Positions 1 to 12,600 of a stretch of DNA of 64,000 bases are shown one piece after another. The notes under the pieces were generated by a model. It was not told the origin of the DNA. It ran no database searches and saw only the letters and a program-made list of their open reading frames with translations. Origin of the DNA: Antedon mediterranea (lineage: Eukaryota > Echinodermata > Crinoidea > Comatulida > Antedonidae); contig NC_092675.1 of assembly GCF_964355755.1 (NCBI RefSeq), positions 29,474,912 to 29,538,911 on the forward strand, in the 5' to 3' direction. The position numbers were made by a program, and so were the translations under genes. How positions within the stretch are numbered: the first letter of the stretch is position 1; each line of letters starts with the position of its first letter.

Positions 1-213
1 TGGGCAGGTTTACCAAGTGTATGATGTCATCCTAACCAAGTAGTATTAGAATACAAAGTATTGTTGTGCTCAACGTTCCAATAATGCGTAGTGTGTCAAA
101 CTTTATGTTGCTGAATAAATGTTTCTATTAAATGTTTCCAGCAACATGTTCAGAGTATACTGTTTTAAATTGTGTAAACCCTTTTTTGGTATTTCTGTTA
201 TTTCTGTCAAAAG

Positions 214-318
214 CTAAACCTCAGGTAGAACAAACTTCTCAGAAGCCACCGAAGAACTCGGTCGCTATGGCTATCCCCGACCCACAAGTGCTACGTGCTC
301 TTAATTTAGCAGCCCAAG
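214..318 (+). other. CaMKII linker exon, first of a tandem-duplicated pair
   Basis: A 105-nt phase 1-1 exon preceded by the acceptor tttctgtcaaaag and followed by GTAAAC. It encodes [10 protein letters not shown]... ending [14 protein letters not shown]. It matches the exon at 669-785 in acceptor, N-terminal AKPQ, the DPxVLRA core and the LAAQG end, so the two are duplicated cassettes. Mutually exclusive use, or inclusion of both, is inference. Confidence 0.8.
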
Positions 319-3300
319 GTAAACCGTGCTAGCTAGATTTGCTGTGAACACCTAATTTTAAGGGTCTGAGTTATATACAATTATGAATAAATGAATACAG
401 CAGAAACATCATCATTTATATGGCATGATATATCAGATGATAAACACCATCTCATAAAGATATTTATAGTTGTTTTAATAGTATGACTGTATCTACATAT
501 TCCTTGGTGCAGAAGTACAGTTTTAAGATCTAGTCTAGGTGCTCTATTCAATGTTATAAATGAAGGTTAAAATAAATAATTAAATTAATAGTTAGAAATA
601 GTCACTAATGTATGTAAATATTTATCTCATTTTTGACCTACCAACATTTTGAATGTTTTTGTCAAAAGCAAAACCTCAAGAACAACAAAATTCTCAGGCC
701 AAAAAGCCGTCATCAAAGACGGCGCTGCCAGTCGGTGTCGCAGATCCTGAAGTATTACGCGCTTTTACCCATTTAGCAGCGCAAGGTAAACATTTTACTC
801 ACCAGGTTTGCAGTGGATAATTTAGATTTGTTTGCGTTTTTGTTAATATGATGCGTACAGCTGGGTAATGTAATGGAAAATGTTGTATGACATTAAGCCA
901 GTACATGTATTTTTATCACATATATCATATTTATAACATTAATGTTCTTATTTTAGTAGTTTTAGGAACATGATTAACTACCCTCAAAAAGTTTGTTGAA
1001 ATAAAACAATATGACAAATTTGAAACGTACAGTATCTCAATTGATAAGGATAGTAGCACTTTTCACTGGTAGTATTAGAATAGCCTTACATTCAGTGTTA
1101 ATTCTTGCAGCTTTGCCAATTCTACATGCTTTTCTACAAGGAATTTCTCTTTTTATGTTTTCATCTTTTTATCAAGTAGTCTTAAAACTAACAGTTTTGT
1201 GTGGGCATTAACATTATTTTTCTATTTTTAGGGGAAATAGATGGTAAGTATAAAAGTGCAGTCGGGTTATTGAAATTGAACAGAGGCTTTGCTGTACTTC
1301 AAACCTTTATTTCAACACAATATTGCAGCAGCATTTAGTATTCGATCTAAATTTACCAATATCAATATTTCAATGTTATTCACAAAGTAGTGTTTCTCAA
1401 ATAATTTTCCTTCCAATTGTTTTACTCTGGAATTTAAGACAAAACTGAAGAAATTTGATAATATGAGAATAGTTCAACTGTCCTTTAAAAATTCTTATCC
1501 AAATTTTTCATCAACATTTCTAGCATTTATAAAACAAAATGTTTTTTTATTTTACTAGCTGGACGTTCATCAAAGAAAGAAGATGGTACGATTAAAGAGT
1601 CGTCCGATGGTAGCACTATTGAAGATGATGATGTTAGAGGTTTGAACCATTCAATTCTGAAATAACGACAATGACGACGACGATTAGTAAACACTTTCTA
1701 GGCTCCATTATCAGTGGTGTACACAAAGGCCTGAGGCCTTGTTAAACCAAGTGGCACTCCAACATTGGAGGCCTCTGGCGTTTTTAGCCTTTTTCGAGAT
1801 ATTTTAATGCCTGTTTTTTTTCCTCTGGGCACTGCTCAGGGGCCCATATAAGCTCCGGAGCCCCTGGGTTAAGCTGTGAGCGCTCACAGCCGTTACGTCA
1901 CTGTCCATTATTCTCCAAAAATGCCCATAAGACAAATAGTAATAAAAAATACAAAACAAATTGAGATGTAAAATAATGGACGAAGGCAGAATCCTAAAAA
2001 GATAAAAATATTACAGCTGGATTGCCTAAGACAAGACTTTCTTTAATTAGAAATAATTTAAGTTGTATACTGACTGAATTCTGAGTTGAGTTGTTCATTA
2101 GGGTCACAGAAAATGATGGGGCTACAGTATATTTCTAATCGAATGGTTTATTTTAATGTTTTTTGTTTAATTTTTAGCACGCAAACAAGAAATTATTAAG
2201 CTTACTGAACAAATTTTAGAAGCAATCCAAAAAGGGGATTATGAAACTTACACGTAAGTATGACCTTAGTATGACCTTAGTGACCTTAAGTAAGGTCAAC
2301 CGTGCTAGCTATGAACAGTGGTAATAACCCACTCACTAAATATTTACCTTCATAAATCCTAAAGCTCATGGTTACGACATGAATCTTTAAATAATTTAAA
2401 TCAACATTTGCTCATTTAGGAAAATGGGTCTACTGATTTTATATGTTTTGTTTTGTAGCAAAATTTGTGACCCTCATTTGACCTGCTTTGAGCCAGAGGC
2501 ATTTGGGAACTTGATTCATGGAATGGATTTCCATAAATTCTACTTTGACAATGGTTTGTAATCATTTTAAGTTTTTTATTCTTTAGTTTTTAGATATTTT
2601 GATTAATTCTGATTACTTTTGAGAAAATTGTATTCCAAGACAGTTTGCATTGGAATACAAATGTTGCAGTAACATTAAAAGGTCTGGTTCTGCTGCATAG
2701 CGCCAAATAAACCGTTTTTTTTTTTTTCAAAATAAATAAATTAATTAATAGTATAATTTTAATATTTGCTCTCTAAATTACCATTTAATTTAAATAAGTG
2801 GGTGGTCATCGACAGAAACAGTACCTAAAATGCAATGGGCACTGGTGGTCAATTCGAACGTTACTGCAGTGTAGTTGACTCAAGGTCAGCGACTGTCAAT
2901 CAAATACAGTAACCGTTATTTTGCGTTGCAGCCAAAAGTTGCACAGCAGTAATCGGTTAAATGGCGTTCTAACACCGAATTGTTCTCATCAATATTTATT
3001 TTTTTATTCAGTAGCAAGAAATAACAAAGCCCGTTTTACAATTGTGAATCCATATGTTCACCTTATTGGAGATGATACCGCTGTCATTGCTTATGTTAGA
3101 CTTACACAACACATTAACAGGTACGTTGCTCTCAAATTGTCTTATTTACTTCGGTCATTCGTTATTCAATGTGTATACCATATCAAATTGATAGAAATAA
3201 TAATAATAATATCCTGGATTAATATAGCACCTAATGTTGTGAAACCTCTAAGCGCTGTATATGCTTTAAATTGCTTATTCATGCATTGCATAATGAGGAG

Positions 3301-3505
3301 AAAAAAAGTATATTCTAAAAATATTTTCCTGACATTGTCATTAATTAATTTACATATCGTCAATATATTGATTGTTTATACTTTTAGTGCTGGTCTACCT
3401 GTTTCAACACAGTCCGAAGAAACCAGGGTTTACCAACGAAAGGACTCTAAATGGCAGCATATTCACTTTCATCGTTCTGGTTCACCGAGCATGCCCAACA
3501 AATAG
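214..3505 (+). CDS. CAMK2: Calcium/calmodulin-dependent protein kinase II, C-terminal part (linker and association domain)
   Basis: This is the 3' end of a CaMKII gene; the kinase and calmodulin-binding exons lie upstream of the window. Exons that splice in frame: 214-318, 669-785, 1232-1243, 1559-1639, 2178-2253, 2459-2553, 3012-3120 and 3388-3505 (stop 3503-3505). The first four are variable-linker exons, all phase 1-1, so each can be skipped without a frameshift. From 2178 the product follows the association (hub) domain: [50 protein letters not shown], then [16 protein letters not shown] and [13 protein letters not shown] at the end. In the family this domain assembles the 12-14 subunit holoenzyme. 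The hub is complete and undamaged. Which linker exons are used cannot be told from sequence. The family call is very secure; orthology to a single vertebrate paralogue (A, B, D, G) is not implied. Confidence 0.95.
669..785 (+). other. CaMKII linker exon, second of the tandem pair
   Basis: A 117-nt phase 1-1 exon with nearly the same acceptor context (gtcaaaag|caaaacctca) and the same GTAAAC donor as the exon at 214-318. It encodes [10 protein letters not shown]... ending [15 protein letters not shown]. It is four residues longer than its partner and the middle has diverged more than the ends. Confidence 0.8.
1232..1243 (+). other. Candidate 12-nt CaMKII microexon
   Basis: Acceptor ttctatttttag, twelve bases (GGGAAATAGATG), then a strong GTAAGT donor. 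It keeps phase 1-1 and would add Gly-Glu-Ile-Asp between the duplicated linker exon and the exon at 1559. It is supported only by splice-site quality, phase and position between two real linker exons. Confidence 0.55.
1712..1903. mobile_element. hAT-type MITE with exact 8-bp target duplication
   Basis: A 192-bp element in a CaMKII intron. It starts CAGTGGTGTAC and ends GTTACGTCACTG, imperfect inverted termini of hAT form. It is flanked on both sides by TCCATTAT (1704-1711 and 1904-1911). It has no coding capacity. Confidence 0.85.
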
Positions 3506-3703
3506 ACAGAATGGACAAGAATTGGTGCGTCCTATTCACTTCGGAAGGATATTTTAATCCTGTTTTTCCCAAGCTTAGGGAGTCTCTAGTAGAGACCAGG
3601 ATGTAAAAAATGTTCACATTTAACATTTTTAAGAGATATTTTGAATCTTTAAACTGTGTAATTGTACAGTTTTTGAAAATTTTGTCCGACCATGAATAAT
3701 GAA

Positions 3704-3709
3704 AATAAA
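3704..3709 (+). promoter_or_regulatory. Candidate CaMKII polyadenylation signal
   Basis: AATAAA lies about 200 bp after the CaMKII stop codon, in AT-rich DNA. Other AATAAA motifs occur further downstream, and CaMKII 3' UTRs are often long, so this may be only a proximal site. Confidence 0.3.
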
Positions 3710-6700
3710 ATAGTATAAACAAGAAAATTGATTAGAAAGGTATTTTGTAAAGGTTTGACGAGTGACGTTATCGTCATGGTTTGGAGAAAAGTTAAAGGTT
3801 AAACAATTACAAACAAATTTAACCAGAAAAAAAAGTTTGAAAACAAATAAAGAAAAATAACTATATCACAATTTTTTCACATTACATTATGAGGTGGAAT
3901 TTTTTATTTGAAGAAGTGAGTTTATGTACCACTTTTTTTTCAATGGTTATTTAACCGTAGTGCAATTTTTATATGGCTATGGAATTTAGCATCTTGTGAA
4001 TTCATAACAAACTCATGTTCTCAAACATACTTCTAGCTGCTTGTTCTGATGGTAGATATTGTTAAATAGTTTGTTGTATAGGGTGAACGCTTGCAAAGAA
4101 TTTTATTGTTATCTCAGTATGTCATTGTTATTCAAACATTGTAATTTTTTAATTGGAAAAATTGATTATATGAAATTTAAAAAATTATGAAATGCGTTAA
4201 TTTTATGTTTATTATATTCTATATTATACATAAAATTTAAATATTTTTTAATTTTATGTTTATTATTTTACGTATTATATTTAAAATTAAATTTATAGAA
4301 GATTGGTTTTGATATTCTAGTTTTTAGGTTGTTTATTATATATAACTAATTTTCATGGTAAAAAGCACAAAATATTTCTATAATTTTAATTTCTGTCCAT
4401 GTCTGTGCAAGATGTTGTTTTAAATGAATGATATGATTCATAAAATTAGAATTATCTTATTCTATTAAACACATCATTTCTTTAAAATTGCATATGGTAG
4501 TCATGGCATTGTATCCTAATTCTAATATTAAAAAAAAGTATTAATACAAAATATATTTATGCAGACATTTGAGCTTATTTGATATTGTAAGTAACTATGT
4601 GTTTGAAACTGCTGGACATAATTACATTTTTGTACTAATCAATTTTTTTTAACAGCATAAGTTATTCTATTATGATATTATAATAAATCATTGTATTTTG
4701 TTTATTTTGTTAAAAACATAATCTAATATAAATTTATGTTACTTAGATATCCTGATTTGAACAGGAACATAGTTTGGTGTTTATTCGGTACCTAATATTA
4801 TATCCATTACATATTTTGCTTGTACAGTATTGCCTAAAGGTTACTCATGCGATCGGACATTTAGACTTTTAAAAAAGGGGAAAATATTATATGATGTTAA
4901 TACCATCTATGCACACAAACTACACATATCCTTTTATGCACGTCAGGGTTGGATTTAAACCATGTAAATCTTTTTCCTAATATTTTGTCTTCACAATATA
5001 CAGTGTTGTCAGCCAATTAGCCTTTTAAAAATGATTGTAATTTTTCAAGATCTAGTCCCTTACATTTGGTGTACTTCCATTCATCATGAGTTTTAAGACA
5101 GTACCCAGGGGAAGGGAGGTTTTTAATGGTTTGAACAAACCCTTCTTTTCCTGAAATTCTCTTTTCGAATGTGAGGCCACTAGCACAAGTGATGATAGGC
5201 TTAACTAGTCTAGGTCATGTTTGGTTGTGGAAAAAAACTCCTGCCTGCTGGATTGAGCTTAAATGCTAGCTCCGGGTTTATATTTTTTTAAATATAAACC
5301 TTTACAACAACACTTAAAATGACTCTATGCTAGAAATCATTTGTACTGTGAAGAATCATGTCTTAGACTGTATGTAATCTTGATTGGATTTGGTATAGAC
5401 AATGTTGTCACACATGGACATGTAGGTGCACCAACTATTTGGGACTTTTTAGAAAGTTGTGTGATTACCTAAACTCTAGGAAATACTAAGTGTTGTTTTT
5501 ATTTGTTAAGTTTCATCTAAAAAAGTACTATAGCATAGTTGTTTGTCTTGTATACATTTTTAAAACATTTTTGGATATTTTCCAGCTTTGAAATTGTCAA
5601 AATATAAACATATCAAAGAGATTATATTAATGATCAAACATCATTTTATTTACTCATTGTTTAAATGAGGATTTTTAATTGCTAAATTTGTCTCATTTGA
5701 TTTATTTGTTATTGTAAACAAACAATTGAGGCACATTTTGCTAAATAAATGATTATCCAACTGCCGTGACATAGCGACGTAGAATTGTATGTGACGTGTC
5801 TAGAAAGGGGCTTAATTATCATGCATCAGACTGTGTTGTTACGGTATACACACTTAAATATGAGGGCGCTATACTAAGCATTCACATTAGTCAACGGATA
5901 ACTTTGTATTAGTTGCTGCTCACAATGTCTCTTACGTAGCCATTTTGTTGTGCCTTATCTGTTGGTATGTCAGTATTTTTAGATTATCTTAGCAGTATTG
6001 TAATCTGTTTCATGAAATGTGTTAATAACTATAAATTATCAAGTGTCATCTCTTGTTAAAATAATCATAAATTTCTCGATTTGGTTCTTGAGTCCCTAAA
6101 AGCTTTTAACTTTGCGTCTACATCATAAAATTAACTTCCATTTCTTTTCAATCGGAAACCATTTTGAAAAAAAACTTTCAACCAATCAAATGTTAACTTT
6201 TATATATCCAATCGGATCCAATCTAATTTGCATGTTACATGGTACAAATAGTCTACCTCACTTGTCAGTAACATTGGTATCCACTTTGCGTTTCATCAAA
6301 TGTTTACAACATTTCAGTCCTTGATTTATGTTAATACTTTGATTCAGGAAATTAAACAATAATATGCTTAATTCAAAGCTATGCACTTAAAAATAAATAG
6401 TATATATAATACCATTATCCATCATATATTATAACCATATCACTGACTTATAAAAAGGCTTAATATATTTTTTTCTGATAGAAAAAACAATTTCTCTGTT
6501 CTCTCTGCACCTTTTTTATACCATAGGTTATAAAAGAACAAATTGAAATCAATGAATTTAGTTATTAGTGTGTGAATTGGTCTCTTTAGGATGTGGAACT
6601 ATGTGCTGACATTTAAATATGAACTCCCTGTTTTATGCATTTCTTATGTTTCCAATTTAAAATATTATATTATTATATTTAAAATAGAAGATTGTCTATA

Positions 6701-6739
6701 TTCCTCATGTTCAAATGATGTGTTAATTGGTTGTATGGA

Positions 6740-7145
6740 TCTTAAAGAGCCACCTATGTATAATCAGGGTGATATGAGACACATTTGAAAATCCAGAGAC
6801 ACATGTTTGGGATGAATATTGATAAGGTCAAGTATGTGTGATCAGGTTGTATGGGACACCTGTGAATACTGATAACCACCTGTATATGATCAGGGTGATA
6901 TGGGACACATTCAAATATCCACCTGTATGTGATCAAGGTGGTGGTATGGAACACCTGTGGATATTGATAAGAGCCACCTGTATATGATCGGGGCGATATG
7001 GGACACATTCAAATGTCCACCTGTATATAATCGGGTGATATGGGACACATTCAAATGTCCACCTGTATATAATCGGGTGATATGGGACACATTAAAATAT
7101 CCACCTGTATGTGATCAAGGTGGTGGTATGGGATACCTGGTGTAC
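6740..7145. repeat. 42-bp minisatellite
   Basis: Degenerate tandem units containing 'ccacctgtatataatcggg' and 'tgatatgggacacattcaaa'. The clearest copies start at 7017, 7059 and 7101 (period 42). Because 42 is a multiple of three, open frames run through it on both strands; these are by-products of the repeat. Confidence 0.85.
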
Positions 7146-7970
7146 CTGTCTATTTCATACAAGTTTTATGGTGTGAGAATTTTCAGTTTATAAACAGATC
7201 ATTAGTTGTTTTTACAATTGTGCAATTAGTGTAACAAATTATAATTATCTTTTTTTAAATGGATTCATAACAATTGTATCCAAATAACTATTCCTCAGCA
7301 TGCATTAATGCTAAGTTAACACAAGTCTAGTATAGATTTTATATCAGTAATACTAATCAGTGGACATATTATCAAAAGCTACTTATAATATAATGTTCTT
7401 TCCAACAAAGTTTCATGAAATGTAAAAGCAACATTAATGATGCTAATCATGTTAAATCATTAAGATAATATGTCTACAACTTCTTTTTTAAAGTTGGAAA
7501 TATAAAACAATGCAACTGTCAATTGTGAAGTATATTAATATTTGCTTTGTATAAAATGCAAAACCTATATTTCAATGATAGGTATTGAGACTATTGTTTC
7601 ATATTGTTCAAATATGGTGGGCTTTTATTATAACTATTGTATGTCGATGTTTAAGATTTTTGAAATCTTAGCTATAATACCCAGGTGGTTTTTATAGTTT
7701 TCATTTCATAAGAATTCATAATCAGGGTGGATTTTTTCTTTTATCCATAACTGAACAAGTGATGTTAATTCCCTTTTAATACTCTATTATTATCATAATC
7801 ATGAATATTTATACCCCATTATTAGCATAATCATGAATAATTATTTTTCATGTAAAAGACATGCTGTAAAGTGAACTGCTATGATGGGCTAGTACTTATT
7901 ATTTCATATACATTCAACTTTGAATACCTGGATGGGTTTCTGTTTTTTATCTTGTGAATTTAGTAGATTA

Positions 7971-8090
7971 AATTGTACCCGTGATTGTTGACGTTTGTTT
8001 ATTGGCCAAGAACATCTTTTTCGCAGTTAACCAATAGCTATTGATGAAAACTTGTATTCTGACCCATAGGAATAAAGGTTGGGTACAATT
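7971..8090. repeat. Small element with inverted ends AATTGTACCC
   Basis: Perfect 10-bp inverted ends (AATTGTACCC at 7971, GGGTACAATT at 8081) enclose about 100 bp of AT-rich sequence. It is probably a MITE, but no convincing target duplication is visible. Confidence 0.45.
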
Positions 8091-9295
8091 GAATATGAAA
8101 TATGTAGTCTGGTCTTTTGTGCATTTTGTTTTTTTTATAATACATTTAATTGTCTAATCTAAAAGATGAAATTGATGATGATGATGACGATGATGGTGAT
8201 ATCAACAGAACATTGACGGTGATGGTCAAGCATTTATTACATTATTAATTTACGCAAAAACATTATAACAACATTTTTGTCACTGGAACTATTCTCTGGG
8301 TACCACCTGGATTTTTCTTATTCCTAAAAACTGAACAGCGCCACCTACATGTTAATGTTCCGATGGACTCTCCGCCGAATCTATCCCGAAAAAGAAAGTC
8401 AGGAGGAACCTCTGTGTTTTTAGTCCTCTTTTAACCTCTTTTTCGATGGAATTTATATTAAAATAAATTTTACACGACGTAGGAAAGATTACTTAGTCCG
8501 TGGATGGTACAGGTAGTGTAGTATTGGGTTGTATTATTATAATATCGTTTATGTGTTTTGACTTACCTTGACCTTTATTTTTCTGTGTCGGCTAGGCTAG
8601 CTAGGCAAGAAAGTGGAATACGTTGTTGATAGGTGGCTATATGAGGCGAGAGAGATTACTTTATAGGCGGCCTATGTCTATGATCCTCTAGCAAGGCCTA
8701 GGTTCGACACATTTATTGAGGGCTATACTAGGCTGCCTGGCCTAGTTGGCTTAGTTAGTTAGGCCTATGCCCAGGCTAGTGTATTTAATTAGTAATTCAT
8801 AATCCTAGTTAGGCCTATATATTCTGACTGAGTGCTGCCCTACAGTACAGTACATAACTATAAAAAGTGACCGAAACAAAAAAGATTTTATAGCCTAAGC
8901 AGGCGACCTAGCATAGCCTAGCTAGGCTAGATCACAAACTCCAATGTTATCGCAGTTTAAAAAGTGATTTTTCATGAAGAGGGAACCAACAAGATGGTGC
9001 ATGCAATCGACAAATGGGATACACAGTCACGCACTACTACAACGTCTGAACTCTTTACATTTTCCCTTTGATATACACACGCAGCGTGTTGAGCGTATAT
9101 ATGAACCAATCAGGAGTACGCCAAAATTATGATCTGTTAACCCATGTGGGTAGGCCTGGGTAGGCCCTTAAAGTTTAGACTACGTATTCCTCATTGGCAT
9201 ATTTATTTATAAAAAACCAAAATATATTTTTATTTTAACTTGGCCTTTCTGACCTAGAAAATTATGTCATGTTTCTATGTCAGAAAAAAGCAAAA

Positions 9296-9410
9296 CTCCA
9301 TGGTTCTGGCGGTCCAGTTTGCACATCTAGTACATCTTTCGAGACGAGTAGGAAGTTACCCCGATGTACTAGTAACTGGGCCCTCTACCTGAGAGACCAC
9401 TTTTTGATTG
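9296..9410 (+). mobile_element. SINE tail fragment
   Basis: Contains 'ctagtacatctttcgagac' and 'gaggaagttacc'-like sequence ending in 'gtactagtaactgggccctc'. The same block recurs at 22905-23030, and a related body is inside the tRNA-derived SINE at 17081-17420. No tRNA-like head is visible here. Confidence 0.6.
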
Positions 9411-9691
9411 AAGAGGTCACCCAAAGACTAGATAAATAAAATCCATGCTGTCACTTGTGAAATTATAATATGAAGTGTAAATTGCATACGCACGCTGAAA
9501 ACTGATACTAAGCACAAAAGCTTTTCATTGTCTCTTTTTGTTATTGTTATATATACAATCATCTCTGCCTTAATCTTCACATAATAATAAATATACTATA
9601 TAGATATTTATAGAAATCTCAAATATTAATTTGCATCATGTGTTCTTTATAACAGTTGAGTAAATTGGGAATTCTTCAAAGTGCAGCTGTG

Positions 9692-12600
9692 ATGGAAGCA
9701 CCAGAAGACATGGAGGTTGTGTCATCTGTTGATCCTCCTCCCTACCACAATCCAGATCACACACTCAAGGCTTTTGAGCTACTCAATCAATTCAGAAAGT
9801 AAGTGAGAAATAAAGTAAAGCACAAACAAATTTTAGGATTCAGGTTATATGAAGGTAGGTTTTTGTGTCGTAAAGTAAGGTCACATTATAATTAGTGTTG
9901 TAATGATGTGTTGATTTACTAACACTTTCAGTTCTAACTGAAATTAGGGTAGAACTCCCTATACTGTTCGCTCTTAGCTCTTCTAGATCTTCCCCTGATT
10001 AGTGTTAAACAACCATGATGAATTAAAACTTTTTTAAACTTTGTATAACTATTAATATCTATAAATATTGGTGTTTTTTTTTTATGACTCGACATAAAAG
10101 AACATATATAACAATTTAAATCTCGCCTTTTAAATGTTATTCTTGACTGGCAATCATAGAACATAGAGGATATAATCAGATTTTTAGCTAAATGAGTGAT
10201 TCATATTAACTGCCCATGGTTTTAATTAACTTACCTGCTGAAGGATCTTACTTTCTGTACATTTATATCATATTATAGTCTTACAAATTTGATTAATCAT
10301 TGTATTGCTGTAGTGTACATAATATAGCAACATTTGTGTGTAAATTATTTTGACTTTTTATTAAGCCTTGTCTACACTATCAAACTTTATGTGACAAAAA
10401 AATGTGACGTGCCCATATATGGACATGATGATGTCATATCACTACCATATTTAAGCATATCACTACTATATTTGGGCACATCACACTTTTTTTGTCAAAC
10501 TAGTTTGATAGTGTAGACAGAGCATTAATTACTGTATTATAATACAGAAATATACAAATTGAGGTGATTTCTATGAGTACAGTAAGTCAACAGCTTACAT
10601 ACAGTATTTCAACAGAAATATCACAGTGTAACACTATGTGCTGACATATCAATGTATTTAAACATAAATTATTATTAAACATTTTAACTATTCTAGCTCT
10701 TTCTGTCATTAATTATAAAAACAAATACAGTAGATAACAAAAAATAATAGATACATTAATTAAATATTAATCACTAACCATACTGTATGTATGTTTTATT
10801 TATACTGTGACAGGCCTTGTCTTTTAAGGCGAGCGAGTGCGATCACTCACCTAACACACTCCTAAACTGTCCTTGAGGAGTGCGATTTACAACACGCTTA
10901 AATTTGGTAAACAGGACCCCTGAATGTATTGAGTGCAATTTGTAGCAGGCCTGCTGTGATGCAGTAATACAATGCATTACTTTTTAAACACATTTTTATA
11001 TAATTACTAAACATTTTATTAATCTTGTTGTTTTGTTATTTTTTGGTATTTTTCATCTTAAAAACAATTTTGTAGAATAGATGATCAATTATTATAAATA
11101 CTATGAACCATTTTGAAAGTGAAAATAAAATGTTTATTACTAGGCCTAATCCTATTGTGTTGAATTATTAGTGACATGCTATTTTTGATTATTTTATATA
11201 CTATGGTATACTGTAAGGTTATCAAAATATAACTAATAACTTGTTGACAATGAATTGAAAAAACTGTTTTAAATCTAAGCTTATATCATTAATGGTAGAT
11301 TACTAGAGAATGATGATTGATACTCACTTTGGTGCCAAAATAACGGGTACTACTGGGTGAAATTAGATCAGAACATTGGCTAACCTCCCCCTTTGTCTTT
11401 TTCACACTCAGACAGAATATGTTATGTGATGTTATTCTGGTGGCTGAGGGCATTGAAGTGCCGGCGCATCGTGTCATACTTGCAGCGTGCAGTCCTTATT
11501 TCTCAGCGATGTTTAATGGTGAACTGGCTGAAAGTAGAGCTCAAAAGATTACTCTCCAGGAAGTGGACGCAAAAGCATTGTCACTACTTCTTGACTTTGT
11601 TTACACATCAGAGGTACAAGTTACCGAAGAAAATGTCCAGGTACTGTAGGCAGCAAAAGTTATTTTGTAATGTGCCTAGCTTAAAAGTTCTGTAATGCAT
11701 TTGCCCAGGTAGGCAGGTTAAGTTATACATTTTGTGCCTAGCTTAACTGGCGTAGAGTACTGTAAGCCATTTAAACTCAAACATAATTTCTTAGTTAATT
11801 GGATTTCATTTTTCCTTAATCCATTGATAATTTAACAGATTTTTAACATAAAAAATAGTCATTCTCATCTACTATTTAAATTAAAAGTCTTTTGAGAAAT
11901 ATCTGTACACCGTAACTAAAATATATGTTTGTCAAAAGTTAGGTATTATATGTATCACTGAATTAATAATGTATCTCAAAAATAGATAACAATAAAGAAC
12001 TGTACTGTGGGATGCTTAATTTAACTTTCACATTTCATACAGAGGGGAGATACTGCTAATTTATACATAAACAATTTTAGGGCGCATTACAAAAAACAAT
12101 GGCACAGTTAAGCAATATTATGAATTAAATTACAATTTAAAAATATAATGAATATTATTATTTTAATTTATTTTTTCTCCATAATAATAATAGAATAATT
12201 AAATTATCATTAAGATCATTAATCAACATAGAAATCATGAATATTCATTAGTTAATTTATTTCTTTAGACATTACTTCCTGCCGCCAGCCTGCTTCAATT
12301 GAACGATGTCCGCGATGCTTGCTGCGATTTTCTTCAACGTCAACTGCATCCAACAAATTGTCTCGGAATTCGCGCATTCGCTGACATCCACTCGTGTAGT
12401 AATCTCTTTGCATATGCTCAGAGCTATACTTTACAGCATTTTAAGTGAGTGTTAAATATTTCATTTGAATTAAGCAAAGTTTTTGCCATGCTTTTGGTGA
12501 ATTTGTCATGGAATTCATTCTGATTTTGGTTTCAAAATCTTTATGCACCATTCAAAACTTTGTTCAAGACACTAAAACAAGTTACATAATTTTTCATTTA

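Larger units (their letters stand above)
3710..9655. other. Long non-coding interval between CaMKII and KLHL
   Basis: No coding region is supported here. The stretch is very AT-rich. It may hold distal CaMKII 3' UTR (left) and the KLHL promoter and 5' leader exon(s) (right, probably after about 8300 where base composition becomes less AT-rich). Recognisable contents: a 42-bp minisatellite (6740-7145), a small palindromic element (7971-8090), a GAT microsatellite near 8165-8200 and a SINE tail (9296-9410). I could not place the KLHL transcription start. Confidence 0.7.

Noticed and set aside
6754-7193. Open frames over the 42-bp minisatellite on both strands
   Set aside because: The repeat period is a multiple of three, which keeps frames open by chance; there is no start context, splice site or homology.
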